Shown here in pieces: positions 1 through 6,290 of a DNA stretch of 6,290 bases. The stretch's first letter is position 1. Each line of letters begins with the position of its first letter. Under the pieces are notes generated by a model. That model saw nothing but the letters and a program-made list of their open reading frames with translations, made no database searches and had not been told where the DNA came from. The stretch comes from Burkholderiales bacterium (GTDB taxonomy: Bacteria; Pseudomonadota; Gammaproteobacteria; Burkholderiales; SG8-39), in NCBI GenBank assembly GCA_005777205.1, contig SXNB01000062.1:1-6290 (forward strand). Direction: 5' to 3'. The position numbers were made by a program, and so were the translations under genes.

Positions 1-223
1 AACGCTGGTTTGCGCTCCAGTCCCATCCGGATGCAAACGCGCGAACCACGGCCGCGGGGCACCGGGACCTGGCGGGAGCTGAAAAAAGCCCATTGCAGTC
101 AAAGAGCGGCACAGCAAGCGCGTTGAGCAAGATCGTGCCGATGCGAAGTGCCGCGGGACTTAGGCAGGCGAATACCGTCCCGATGTAAACGATCGGTTAT
201 ATTTGGTGCTCTTGGTGGCGCGC
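1..223. other. 3' flank of the pca operon, no convincing gene
   Basis: This stretch lies downstream of the last operon gene. I see no recognisable protein, RNA gene or strong terminator in it. One plus-strand frame is open from the window edge (position 3) to a TAA at 186-188, giving 61 codons. Its third-position G+C is about 70 percent against about 61 percent at the other two positions, a much weaker bias than in the real genes here, and the peptide resembles no family I know. It could be the tail of a convergent gene, but that is weak. An A6 run at 82-87 would read as T6 on the minus strand, but no good stem precedes it. A five-base inverted repeat (180-184 with 192-196) is too short to call a terminator. 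Confidence 0.45.
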
Positions 224-1375
224 CTACCCGATCAACCTGCGCGCCTGGGCGAAGGCGGTGTTCGCCACCGGCACCCCGGCGTAGATCGCCACCAGCATCA
301 GCATTTCCTTGAGATCGGTCTCCGACAATTCACGCGCGAGTCCGGCGTGCGCGTGCAGCTCGAACTCCTCCCAGCTCTTCAGCGAGGCCAGCATCGCCAG
401 CACCAGCAGCCGGCGGGTGCGGTCGTCGAACACCGGCCGGGTCCACATCTCGCCCCAGGCGTAGCGCGTGATGAGCGCCTGGAATTCGTCAGTAAAGGGA
501 TGCCGGTTGGCGAGGCGCGACTCGACATACTTCGCCCCCAGTACTTCCTTGCGGCGCGCGAGGCCTGAGTCGTAGCGAGCCTTCTCCGAGTCGGACCCGG
601 CGGGGAGCAGGAAGCTGCAGATGGCATCCACGTACGCGTCCGGGCATTCCGGCGGCGGCAGATGGGCGCAGGGCAGCTCGACAAGTTGTGCACCCGGCAC
701 TGCGTTGGCAATAGCCTGGCCGGTCTCCGGCGTGGTTGCGAGGTCTCGCTTTCCCACCACCACCAGCGTGGGCGCCTTGATCTTCGCAAGCGAGCTGCGC
801 TGGTCCATATCGCGGATCGCCGCGCCGCAGCCGGTGTAGCCGCCCGGATCGGTGGACAGGAATCCGCGCCGGATGGTGAGGTAGCGCTCGTTCTCGCGTT
901 CCATGAACGCGGGCGAGAAGAAACGCCCCATCACCATGTCCACCACCGCCGCCATGCCGCCTTCCCGTACCAACTTCATCCGTCCCGCCCAGGCCTCGGG
1001 CCCGAAGTAGGACGAGGTGTTGGACAGGATGAGGCGCTCGAGGCGGTCGGGCGCGTTCGCGCCCAGCCACATGCCCACCATGCCGCCCAGCGAAATTCCA
1101 GCGAAGTGAAAGCGCTTCGCGCCGGCTGCGTCCGCTACCGCGAGCGCGTCCTTCGCCAGACGCTCCATGCTGTACTCGGACTGCGGCGCGTCGGAGGCGC
1201 CATGGCCGCGCATGTCATAGCGGATGACGCGAAAGCGCCGCGCCAGCGCCGGGACCACCGGGTCCCAGAGCGCGTGGTCGCAACCGATGGCGTTGGCGAG
1301 TAACAGCGCGGGGCGGTCGTCGCGCCCGTCGCAGCGCCAGAACAGTCGAGCGCCGTCAGCTTGTGCGAATGGCAT
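224..1375 (-). CDS. pcaL: PcaL: 3-oxoadipate enol-lactonase fused to 4-carboxymuconolactone decarboxylase
   Basis: This 383-residue protein joins two cytoplasmic enzymes of the beta-ketoadipate pathway. Residues 1 to about 258 are an alpha/beta-hydrolase of PcaD type: the nucleophile elbow GISLGG places Ser95, VVVGKRD gives a likely acid Asp211, and CAHLPPPE gives a likely catalytic His238; YDMRGHGASD (53-62) is also typical. Residues about 262-383 are a carboxymuconolactone decarboxylase (PcaC/CMD) domain, with LITRYAWGEMWTRP at 301-314, the helix containing LHAHAGL (340-346), and AIYAGVPVANTAF (363-375). The PcaC half removes CO2 from 4-carboxymuconolactone and the PcaD half hydrolyses 3-oxoadipate enol-lactone to 3-oxoadipate. 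Fusion in this lactonase-first order is the known PcaL architecture, first described in actinobacteria. The ATG is preceded by TGAGG with a 7-nt spacer, and pcaB ends 20 bp upstream. It is the last operon gene visible, and no frameshift is seen. Confidence 0.93.
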   Translation of the reverse strand: MPFAQADGARLFWRCDGRDDRPALLLANAIGCDHALWDPVVPALARRFRVIRYDMRGHGASDAPQSEYSMERLAKDALAVADAAGAKRFHFAGISLGGMVGMWLGANAPDRLERLILSNTSSYFGPEAWAGRMKLVREGGMAAVVDMVMGRFFSPAFMERENERYLTIRRGFLSTDPGGYTGCGAAIRDMDQRSSLAKIKAPTLVVVGKRDLATTPETGQAIANAVPGAQLVELPCAHLPPPECPDAYVDAICSFLLPAGSDSEKARYDSGLARRKEVLGAKYVESRLANRHPFTDEFQALITRYAWGEMWTRPVFDDRTRRLLVLAMLASLKSWEEFELHAHAGLARELSETDLKEMLMLVAIYAGVPVANTAFAQARRLIG

Positions 1376-1382
1376 GGGTGAA

Positions 1383-1387
1383 CCTCA
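1383..1387 (-). promoter_or_regulatory. ribosome binding site of pcaL
   Basis: The minus strand reads TGAGG here, 7 nt before the ATG at 1375, inside the 20-bp gap after the pcaB stop. It is a well-placed Shine-Dalgarno sequence and supports the chosen start of pcaL. Confidence 0.65.
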
Positions 1388-1395
1388 GGAGTGGA

Positions 1396-2736
1396 TCAGG
1401 TGGATTGCGCTTGCCACCGCGCAAGCGCGCGGTCGATCATGGCCTGCGCTGAGCCATAACCGGATATCGGATCAAACAACCCGGCGCGCTCGGCCGCGGG
1501 GATGATCTTCGCGGCCTCGAGGTCGCGATCCAGCGCTTCGCGCAGCGAGATGCCTTGCCGCACCACCTGCGCGCAGAGCTTTTCGGCGAGGGCGTGCGAG
1601 GCAGCCTTGCCCAGCGACGCGGACAGGCGGATGGACACCGCTTCCGAGTACACCAGGCCCCGGCTGCGGTCGATGTTGGCCTGCATCGCGGCCGGGTCCA
1701 CGCGCAGGCCTTCCAGCACCTCGGCCATTGCCGCGAGCCCGCTGGCGGTCGAGCAGAAGAGGTCGCGCAACGTATACCACTGGCTTTGCCAATGGCCCAG
1801 GCCGCGCTCGTGTTCGGGGGCAAGCTGCGCGATGAGGGTCGCCGCGAGTCCGGGACCGCGCTGCGCCGCTTCCAGCGCAGCGAGGCATCCGACCGGGTTG
1901 CGCTTGTGCGGCATCGCCGAGGAGCCGCCCTTGCCCTCGGCTTCGGGCTCGAAGGCCTCGCCAACCTCCGGCTGCATGAGGAGCGACACGTCGCGAGCGA
2001 TCTTGCCCGCAGCGCCGGCGAGGAGCGCGGTTTCGGAACCAAGCCGGGCGAAGCCGTCGCGCACGCTGTGCCAGGTAATAGCAGGTGCTTGCAAGCCAAG
2101 TGCTGTGGCCAGGGAGGTCGCGAGGGCGTCGCCCCTCGTACCGTAGGCCGCGAGGGTGCCGCCCGCGCCGCCGAACTGCAGTACCTGCGATTCGCGTGCC
2201 GCGCGAATGAAGGCGGCGTGGCAATTGCCGACGAGGGAGAGCCACACCGCGGCCTTCCAGCCGAAGGGAACCGGCACCGCGGGCTGCAGCAGCGTGCGAG
2301 CGACCGTCGGCGTGGCGCGGTGCGCGCTTGCGAGCGCCGCCGCAGCATCACCGACGTGTTTTGAGAGTGTAACGATGCGTGCTGCCGCATCACCGAGGCA
2401 CAGCACGACCGCGGTGTCGATGACATCCTGACTGGTGGCGCCGAAATGCACCCAGCGTGCCGCCTCCGGCGAAACCGCCGCCACTTGCCCGGTCAGGCTC
2501 TTGACGAACGAAATGGTCAGCGTGCCGGCGCGGCGGGCGTCGCGCGCGAGGGCAACGGCATCGAACTTCGCGCCGGCGCAGACCTGGGCGATGATCTTCG
2601 CATCCGCTGCGGAAACGATGCCGGCGGCGGCGGAGGCCCCGGCCAGCGCGCCTTCGAAGCGCGCCATGGCGGCGAGCAGCCGCGCATCGCTGAACAACTC
2701 CGCGCAGGCTTCGTCCTGGAATGCGTTCTGGAGCAT
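1396..2736 (-). CDS. pcaB: PcaB: 3-carboxy-cis,cis-muconate cycloisomerase
   Basis: The 446-residue product belongs to the fumarase/aspartase/adenylosuccinate lyase superfamily and matches the usual length of bacterial PcaB (about 450). It cyclises 3-carboxy-cis,cis-muconate, the product of PcaHG, to 4-carboxymuconolactone in the cytoplasm. Visible motifs are HFGATSQDVIDTA (97-109), the QPAVPVPFGWK segment (151-161), the superfamily signature GSSAMPHKRNP (271-281) containing the catalytic-loop serine, and ERGLGHWQSQW (310-320). PcaB is preferred over adenylosuccinate lyase because of these segment details and the pca neighbours. The frame is open further upstream, with a TTG at 2769, but the ATG at 2736 is chosen because AGAGGA sits 4 nt before it and the protein then begins in the normal family position. 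The 113-bp gap to the upstream MetE-like gene is the widest in the operon. The pcaL start follows 20 bp after its stop. Confidence 0.94.
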   Translation of the reverse strand: MLQNAFQDEACAELFSDARLLAAMARFEGALAGASAAAGIVSAADAKIIAQVCAGAKFDAVALARDARRAGTLTISFVKSLTGQVAAVSPEAARWVHFGATSQDVIDTAVVLCLGDAAARIVTLSKHVGDAAAALASAHRATPTVARTLLQPAVPVPFGWKAAVWLSLVGNCHAAFIRAARESQVLQFGGAGGTLAAYGTRGDALATSLATALGLQAPAITWHSVRDGFARLGSETALLAGAAGKIARDVSLLMQPEVGEAFEPEAEGKGGSSAMPHKRNPVGCLAALEAAQRGPGLAATLIAQLAPEHERGLGHWQSQWYTLRDLFCSTASGLAAMAEVLEGLRVDPAAMQANIDRSRGLVYSEAVSIRLSASLGKAASHALAEKLCAQVVRQGISLREALDRDLEAAKIIPAAERAGLFDPISGYGSAQAMIDRALARWQAQST

Positions 2737-2740
2737 GGAA

Positions 2741-2746
2741 TCCTCT
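2741..2746 (-). promoter_or_regulatory. ribosome binding site of pcaB
   Basis: The minus strand reads AGAGGA, with 4 nt between it and the ATG at 2736. It decides the pcaB start, since the in-frame TTG 33 nt further upstream has no comparable signal before it. Confidence 0.65.
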
Positions 2747-2849
2747 AGACCATCGATAGGCCGACGCAATTCTCGGTCATGGACGCGGAAGCGGCGCGCG
2801 CTCCGGCCCAGATGATGCCGACCTGGGTCCTCATCGGGATTTCATTGGA

Positions 2850-3965
2850 CTATCGACCGCCCCAGACTTCCTCGGCGGTCTCGATCACCAGGCGCAGTTT
2901 GGCGCGCTGGGCCTCGACGGCGATCTTGTTGCCGTGCACCGTGCTGGAGAAGCCGCACTGCGGGCTGATCGCCAGCTGATCCAGAGGGGCGTACTTTGCC
3001 GCTTCGTCGATGCGGCGCTTGAGGTCGTCCTTCTTCTCCAGCTCGCCCAGCTTGGTGGTCACCAGCCCGAGCACCACGATCTTGCCCTTGGGCAGGAACC
3101 GGAGTGGCTTGAAGTCCCCCGAACGCGCGTCGTCGTACTCCAAGAAGTAGGCGTCCACGTTCATCTCCGAGAGCAGTGCCTCGGCCACCGGCTCGTAGCC
3201 GCCCTGCGCTGCCCACGTGCTCTGGAAATTGCCGCGGCACAGGTGGACAGCGAGGGTCATGCCGGCGGGCTTCTTCGCCGCGACGCGGTTGACAAACTTG
3301 GCGTAGCGATACGGCAGCTCGTTCGGATCGTCGCCGCGGGCCTGCGCCGCTGCGCGCATCTTGTCGTCGCACAGGTAGGCGAGATTGGTGTCGTCCATCT
3401 GCACGTAGTTGCAGCCCGCCTTGGAAAGCGAGGCCAGCTCCTTGCCGTAAGCTTGCGCGACGTCTTCGTAGAAATCGGGCTCCAGTTCCGGGTAGGCCTT
3501 CCGGTCGATGCCGGCGCGGCCGCCGCGGAAATGCAGCATGGTGGGCGACGGAATGGTGACCTTGGGCGTCCTCGTGGTGCGGGACTTCAGGTACTGGAAG
3601 TCGGCCAGTTGAATGTCCTTCGCGTGGCGCACCTTGTCGATGACCTTGATGAGAGGCGGCGCCAGTTCCAGGCTGCCATCGGGGCGCTTGATCATCACCG
3701 GCAAGTCGGTCTTGACCCCGCCTACCTGTTCCAGGAAGTCGATGTGGAAATAGGTGCGGCGGAACTCTCCGTCGGTGATGGCCTGCAGGCCGACGTCCTC
3801 CTGGAACTTCACGATCTCGGCGATGGCTCGGTCCTCGACCTTGCGCAGGTCGGCGGCGGACATCTCGCCCTTCGCCTTCCTGTCTCGCGCCTCGAGCAGG
3901 TACTTGGGGCGCAGGAAGCTGCCGACATGGTCGGCACGGGAGGGAAGCATGGCGGGTGTGGACAT
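2850..3965 (-). CDS. MetE-like cobalamin-independent methionine synthase catalytic-domain protein
   Basis: This 371-residue protein corresponds to the C-terminal catalytic half of cobalamin-independent methionine synthase (UROD/MetE-like TIM barrel). Full MetE is about 750-765 residues, and the N-terminal half is absent. Characteristic segments are RADHVGSFLRP (10-20), AITDGEFRR (62-70), YVQMDDTNLAYL (187-198), VHLCRGNFQSTW (240-251), YFLEYDD (273-279), VVLGLVTTK (297-305) and ISPQCGFSST (333-342). By analogy with E. coli MetE (His, Cys, Glu, Cys), the zinc ligands would be His241, Cys243, Glu276 and Cys337, so a thiol-activating zinc site looks intact. Family members move methyl or alkyl groups to or from thiols; relatives include YxjG/YxjH, core-MetE and the epoxyalkane:coenzyme M transferase. 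The true substrate here is unknown. It starts 32 bp after the flavoprotein gene, with only a weak GAAG 11 nt before the ATG. Its place between pcaG and pcaB implies a role tied to aromatic catabolism, but ordinary methionine synthesis cannot be excluded. Confidence 0.85.
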   Translation of the reverse strand: MSTPAMLPSRADHVGSFLRPKYLLEARDRKAKGEMSAADLRKVEDRAIAEIVKFQEDVGLQAITDGEFRRTYFHIDFLEQVGGVKTDLPVMIKRPDGSLELAPPLIKVIDKVRHAKDIQLADFQYLKSRTTRTPKVTIPSPTMLHFRGGRAGIDRKAYPELEPDFYEDVAQAYGKELASLSKAGCNYVQMDDTNLAYLCDDKMRAAAQARGDDPNELPYRYAKFVNRVAAKKPAGMTLAVHLCRGNFQSTWAAQGGYEPVAEALLSEMNVDAYFLEYDDARSGDFKPLRFLPKGKIVVLGLVTTKLGELEKKDDLKRRIDEAAKYAPLDQLAISPQCGFSSTVHGNKIAVEAQRAKLRLVIETAEEVWGGR

Positions 3966-3997
3966 CGGATGCTTTACTTCGTCGGGAACTGCGGATT

Positions 3998-5473
3998 CTA
4001 GACGGCCTTGGCCGTGGGGATGGGTGCCATGTCGTCCGCCTTCGCCTGCGCGGCATCCCGTGCGCGCAGGTACACACCCTGCCCGAGCAACGCTGACTGC
4101 AATTCCGCGATATCCACCGTGCGGGGCGCGATATCGCGATTGGCGGCAATCGCTGCAGCGGCGCCGGCCGCCTGCCCGGTGATCCAGCATTGCGGTATCT
4201 CGCGCATGAAGCCGTGGCTATTGGGATCGCAGGAAACGTGGCGGCCGCAGGCGATGAGGCCTTCGAGCTTCTCAGGCACCTGGCAGCCATAGGGGATGGA
4301 AATGTTGGGGAACTTGGGCGACACGCTGGGCGTGACGCCGATTTCGTCGTCGAACACCTGCGCCGTGGGCCAGTGCACGCGCAGCATCTTCTTCATGCCT
4401 ACGAGCCGGCGCGAGTGGCGCACGCCCAGTTGCGGCGCAGAGAGCATCAGGTATGCGTTTTCGAAACCCGGCGCGTGGGCCCGGTAGAAATCCAGGTGCG
4501 TGCCCATGAGGCGATGGGAGCGCACTTCCACCTCGGTCTGGTCGTCCACGTCCAGCGCCGAGAAGCCCGACTGCCGTGGTCCCATGTAAAGGGAGACATC
4601 GTTGCGCCAGGACACGAAGGGACGCTCGAAGGCGCCCAGTTCTTCGCGGCCGCGCGCCATGAACTGGGCGAACTGTTCCGGCTGGCTGCTGCGGAACGCG
4701 ATCCAGCGCTTCATGTCCACGCCGCCGAACAGCCACGCCGTATTCATGCTGTGGTGGATGTCGTGCGACTCAATGTCGGACTCGAAGGCGGCTCCGCCAC
4801 GCGCGAATAAGTCACCGTCGCCGGTGGCATCCACCACCACTTTCGCGCGAATGGCCTGGCGGCCGCCCTTGCCTTCGAATAGGGCGCCGCGCACCACGCC
4901 CTCCTCCATCAGCGGCAGCGCCGCCCACGCGTGGAACGCGAGGCGTGCGCCCTGCTCCAGCACGATTTCCTGTGAGAGCAGTTTCAGGCGCTCCGGGTCG
5001 ATGGTGGGCGACCAGGTGACGATGCCGTGGAAGGCGGCGGTGCGTTGCGCCCAGTGCGAAGCGCGGGCTGCGTCGCGCGAACCCCACTCTTCGGCGCCGG
5101 GACCGGCAATGGCGTCAGGCGGCAGGCGCCCAAGCAGCTCTTCTGCAAAGCCGCGGATCACTCGCCGCCCTTCCCAATCGGTCATGCGGTCGATCCAGAT
5201 CACCAGGCCCCCGGTCGACAAGCCGCCCAGGTGGTTGTAGCGCTCGAGCAGAATCACATCGGCGCCCAGGCGTGCGGCGGCGACAGCCGCAGCGGTGCCG
5301 GACGGGCCGCCACCCACCACCAGCACGTCGCATTCGCGGTAGACCGGGATGTCGCGCCCGGACTCATGCACCGTGCCGAGGCTGGGCCGGCCGCGCTCGC
5401 CGCGCTCGAATTCGTGCATGTCCGAGACGAGGATGCGGTCGTCGGAGCGCTTGACCGGCTTGATCGTACTCAT
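3998..5473 (-). CDS. FAD-dependent oxidoreductase (FAD_oxidored-type), substrate unknown
   Basis: The 491-residue product is a Rossmann-fold flavoprotein. After about 47 hydrophilic residues it has the dinucleotide-binding segment VLVVGGGPSGTAAA (50-63), with an acidic residue ending the second strand in VILLER (73-78). It then has YNHLGGLSTGGL (79-90), a second FAD-contact motif VVDATGDGDLFARGGAAFE (213-231), and the closing GLIACGRHVS (405-414) followed by CWITGQAAGAAAAIA (429-443). This arrangement fits the FAD_oxidored family (PF12831). The GDxxH motif of 4-hydroxybenzoate-type hydroxylases is not seen, so an aromatic monooxygenase is unlikely. No signal peptide or membrane segment is visible, so it is probably cytoplasmic. 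The ATG at 5473 has GGAA 8 nt upstream. The in-frame ATG at 5491 is an alternative, but its GAGG is only 2 nt away. The gene lies 22 bp after pcaG and 32 bp before the MetE-like gene, suggesting both act together. The reaction cannot be named from sequence. Confidence 0.85.
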   Translation of the reverse strand: MSTIKPVKRSDDRILVSDMHEFERGERGRPSLGTVHESGRDIPVYRECDVLVVGGGPSGTAAAVAAARLGADVILLERYNHLGGLSTGGLVIWIDRMTDWEGRRVIRGFAEELLGRLPPDAIAGPGAEEWGSRDAARASHWAQRTAAFHGIVTWSPTIDPERLKLLSQEIVLEQGARLAFHAWAALPLMEEGVVRGALFEGKGGRQAIRAKVVVDATGDGDLFARGGAAFESDIESHDIHHSMNTAWLFGGVDMKRWIAFRSSQPEQFAQFMARGREELGAFERPFVSWRNDVSLYMGPRQSGFSALDVDDQTEVEVRSHRLMGTHLDFYRAHAPGFENAYLMLSAPQLGVRHSRRLVGMKKMLRVHWPTAQVFDDEIGVTPSVSPKFPNISIPYGCQVPEKLEGLIACGRHVSCDPNSHGFMREIPQCWITGQAAGAAAAIAANRDIAPRTVDIAELQSALLGQGVYLRARDAAQAKADDMAPIPTAKAV

Positions 5474-5495
5474 GCGCCGGGTTCCGGTCATCGCC

Positions 5496-6059
5496 TCAGC
5501 AGTCGAAGAAAACCGTTTCGGCCTTGCCTTGCAGAATGACATTCCATTCCTGCACCCCGGGCTTCACGGCCCTGGCAATCAGTGTGGCTCGACGATCGGC
5601 GGGAACGAGCGCCAGTACCGGGTCCTTCGCGTTCGAGGTCTCGCCCGGGAAGTAGATCCGGCTCACGAGCTGCTTGAGTTGCCCGCGCATGAAGACGTTA
5701 ACCGCGATGTGGGGCGCTTGCAGCTTGCCGCCCGGCCCGGGCACCGGCCCCGGCTTGATGGTGCGGAAGCGGAACGCGCCGTTCCTGTTCGTCGCCGAGC
5801 GGCCGAAGCCACGAAAGCCATCGGCCAGGGGCTTGGACTGGCGATCGCGCGGATGGGCGTACTTGCCGGCAGCGTTCGCTTGCCAGATCTCGACCAGCGC
5901 ATCGTTCACCGGCTGGCCGTCGCCGTCGAGCACCCGGCCCTGGATCAGCACGCGCTCGCCCGGTATGCCCTTGGGCGCAAGGTTCTCCGTGATCAGCCAG
6001 GTGAGGCCGATGTGCAGGTACGGGCCGACCGTCTGCGAAGGGGTGGCATGCAGGCTCAT
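5496..6059 (-). CDS. pcaG: protocatechuate 3,4-dioxygenase alpha subunit
   Basis: This 187-residue protein is the alpha subunit of the non-haem ferric intradiol dioxygenase that cleaves protocatechuate between its two hydroxylated carbons to give 3-carboxy-cis,cis-muconate. Family segments include TPSQTVGPYLHIGL (6-19), the intradiol core GRVLDGDGQPVNDALVEIWQ (41-60) with ANAAGKYAHP following (61-70), APHIAVNVFMRG (115-126) and SRIYFPGE (133-140). Alpha subunits do not carry the full Tyr/Tyr/His/His iron site, which sits in PcaH; here too only parts of the intradiol pattern are present. The length is normal for PcaG. The ATG overlaps the pcaH stop in an ATGA (4 bp), typical of translational coupling between subunits of an equimolar complex, and TGGAGA lies just upstream within pcaH. 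Confidence 0.95.
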   Translation of the reverse strand: MSLHATPSQTVGPYLHIGLTWLITENLAPKGIPGERVLIQGRVLDGDGQPVNDALVEIWQANAAGKYAHPRDRQSKPLADGFRGFGRSATNRNGAFRFRTIKPGPVPGPGGKLQAPHIAVNVFMRGQLKQLVSRIYFPGETSNAKDPVLALVPADRRATLIARAVKPGVQEWNVILQGKAETVFFDC

Positions 6060-6290
6060 CGCTCGGTCTCCATCGGCGTTTCCTGCGCCCCGCGCAGGAT
6101 GATATCGAAGCGGTACCCGAGCGCAATCTGAGGGATCGTGGTCTCCCAGTCCAGCGTCGAAATCAGGCGCTGGCGCGCGCTTTCGTCGGGGACGCAGTTG
6201 TACATCGGGTCGAAAGCAAGCAGTGGGTCGCCGGGGAAGTACATCTGCGTCACCCGGCGCGTGGCGAAGGCCGCACCGACCAACGAGACG
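6056..6290 (-). CDS. pcaH: protocatechuate 3,4-dioxygenase beta subunit, C-terminal part
   Basis: Only the last 77 complete codons are present; the 5' end runs off the right edge. The visible part contains TQMYFPGDPLLAFDPMYN, then DESARQRLI, DWETTIPQIALGYRFDIILRG and a short tail, matching the C-terminus of PcaH. The beta subunit carries the catalytic Fe(III), bound by two Tyr and two His in the family. The His-x-His pair is expected just before the first residue visible here, so the iron ligands themselves cannot be checked. It shares its stop with the pcaG start through a 4-bp overlap, giving the usual H-then-G order. The visible reading frame is intact. Confidence 0.95.
   Translation of the reverse strand, partial: VSLVGAAFATRRVTQMYFPGDPLLAFDPMYNCVPDESARQRLISTLDWETTIPQIALGYRFDIILRGAQETPMETER
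6067..6072 (-). promoter_or_regulatory. ribosome binding site of pcaG
   Basis: The minus strand reads TGGAGA here, within the last codons of pcaH. Its GGAG core is 8 nt before the pcaG ATG at 6059. Together with the ATGA overlap it supports this start and coupled translation of the two dioxygenase subunits. Confidence 0.55.

Larger units (their letters stand above)
224..6290 (-). other. protocatechuate catabolic operon (partial, 5' end off window)
   Basis: Six consecutive minus-strand genes are separated by -4, 22, 32, 113 and 20 bp, which supports a single transcript entering from the right edge. Order of transcription is pcaH, pcaG, FAD oxidoreductase, MetE-like protein, pcaB, pcaL. The four pca genes encode all steps from protocatechuate to 3-oxoadipate. 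The promoter and any PcaQ-, PcaR- or PcaU-type regulator are not visible. The only gap large enough for an internal promoter or processing site is the 113 bp before pcaB, where I see no clear promoter motif. Co-transcription is inferred from spacing and shared pathway. Confidence 0.8.

Noticed and set aside
82..87. A6 run, reading as T6 on the minus strand, as terminator of the operon
   Set aside because: No stable GC-rich stem lies immediately before it in the direction of transcription, and it is about 140 bp past the pcaL stop.
180..196. Small inverted repeat (CCGAT with ATCGG) followed by a T-rich stretch on the plus strand
   Set aside because: A five-base stem with a 7-nt loop is too weak for an intrinsic terminator, and its T-rich side faces the wrong way for the pca operon.
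1555..2364. Plus-strand open frame (269 codons) antisense to pcaB
   Set aside because: PcaB motifs on the minus strand explain the region. The plus-strand translation is low-information shadow sequence.
2745..2780. Eleven-codon minus-strand ORF ending just before pcaB, a possible leader peptide
   Set aside because: There is no ribosome binding site before its ATG, no run of a regulatory amino acid and no attenuator-like stem pair downstream.
2934..4001. Long plus-strand open frame (355 codons) antisense to the MetE-like gene
   Set aside because: It mirrors a gene with clear family motifs on the other strand. Its translation is rich in His, Arg, Gly and Ala without recognisable motifs, as expected for an antisense shadow in GC-rich DNA.
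2842..4290. 482-codon minus-strand frame overlapping the flavoprotein and MetE-like genes
   Set aside because: It runs out of frame through both motif-bearing genes and is full of Arg/Pro/Gly stretches, so it is a shadow frame.
1..6290. CRISPR array, insertion sequence, tRNA or attachment-site features
   Set aside because: I found no spaced direct repeats, transposase-like frames, terminal inverted repeats or tRNA-like cloverleaf sequence by reading both strands.

Overview
The window is part of a protocatechuate (beta-ketoadipate, ortho-cleavage) catabolic operon from a GC-rich bacterium. By eye it is roughly two-thirds G+C, with strong G/C preference at third codon positions. Protein style and tight gene packing suggest a proteobacterium, most likely a betaproteobacterium of the Burkholderiales type; this is an impression, not a phylogenetic result.

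Layout: every confident gene lies on the minus strand, so transcription runs from the right edge to the left. In that order they are: the 3' end of pcaH (6056-6290, cut by the window edge); pcaG (5496-6059, 4-bp overlap with pcaH); a FAD-dependent oxidoreductase (3998-5473); a short MetE-like zinc methyltransferase (2850-3965); pcaB (1396-2736); and a pcaD-pcaC fusion, i.e. pcaL (224-1375). Gaps are 22, 32, 113 and 20 bp, consistent with one transcription unit whose promoter lies beyond the right edge. The leftmost 223 bp hold no convincing gene; they are the 3' flank of the operon.

How the genes work together: PcaHG opens the protocatechuate ring to 3-carboxy-cis,cis-muconate, PcaB cyclises this to 4-carboxymuconolactone, and the PcaL fusion decarboxylates it and hydrolyses the resulting enol-lactone to 3-oxoadipate. 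The last two steps (CoA transfer and thiolysis, pcaIJ/pcaF) and any pca regulator are not in the window.

The unusual element is the pair between pcaHG and pcaB: a Rossmann-fold flavoprotein and a stand-alone MetE catalytic domain with its zinc ligands intact. Neither is needed for the canonical protocatechuate pathway. Their placement suggests a linked upstream or side reaction, perhaps methyl-group or thiol chemistry on an aromatic precursor. This is inference and is the part of the window most worth a second look.
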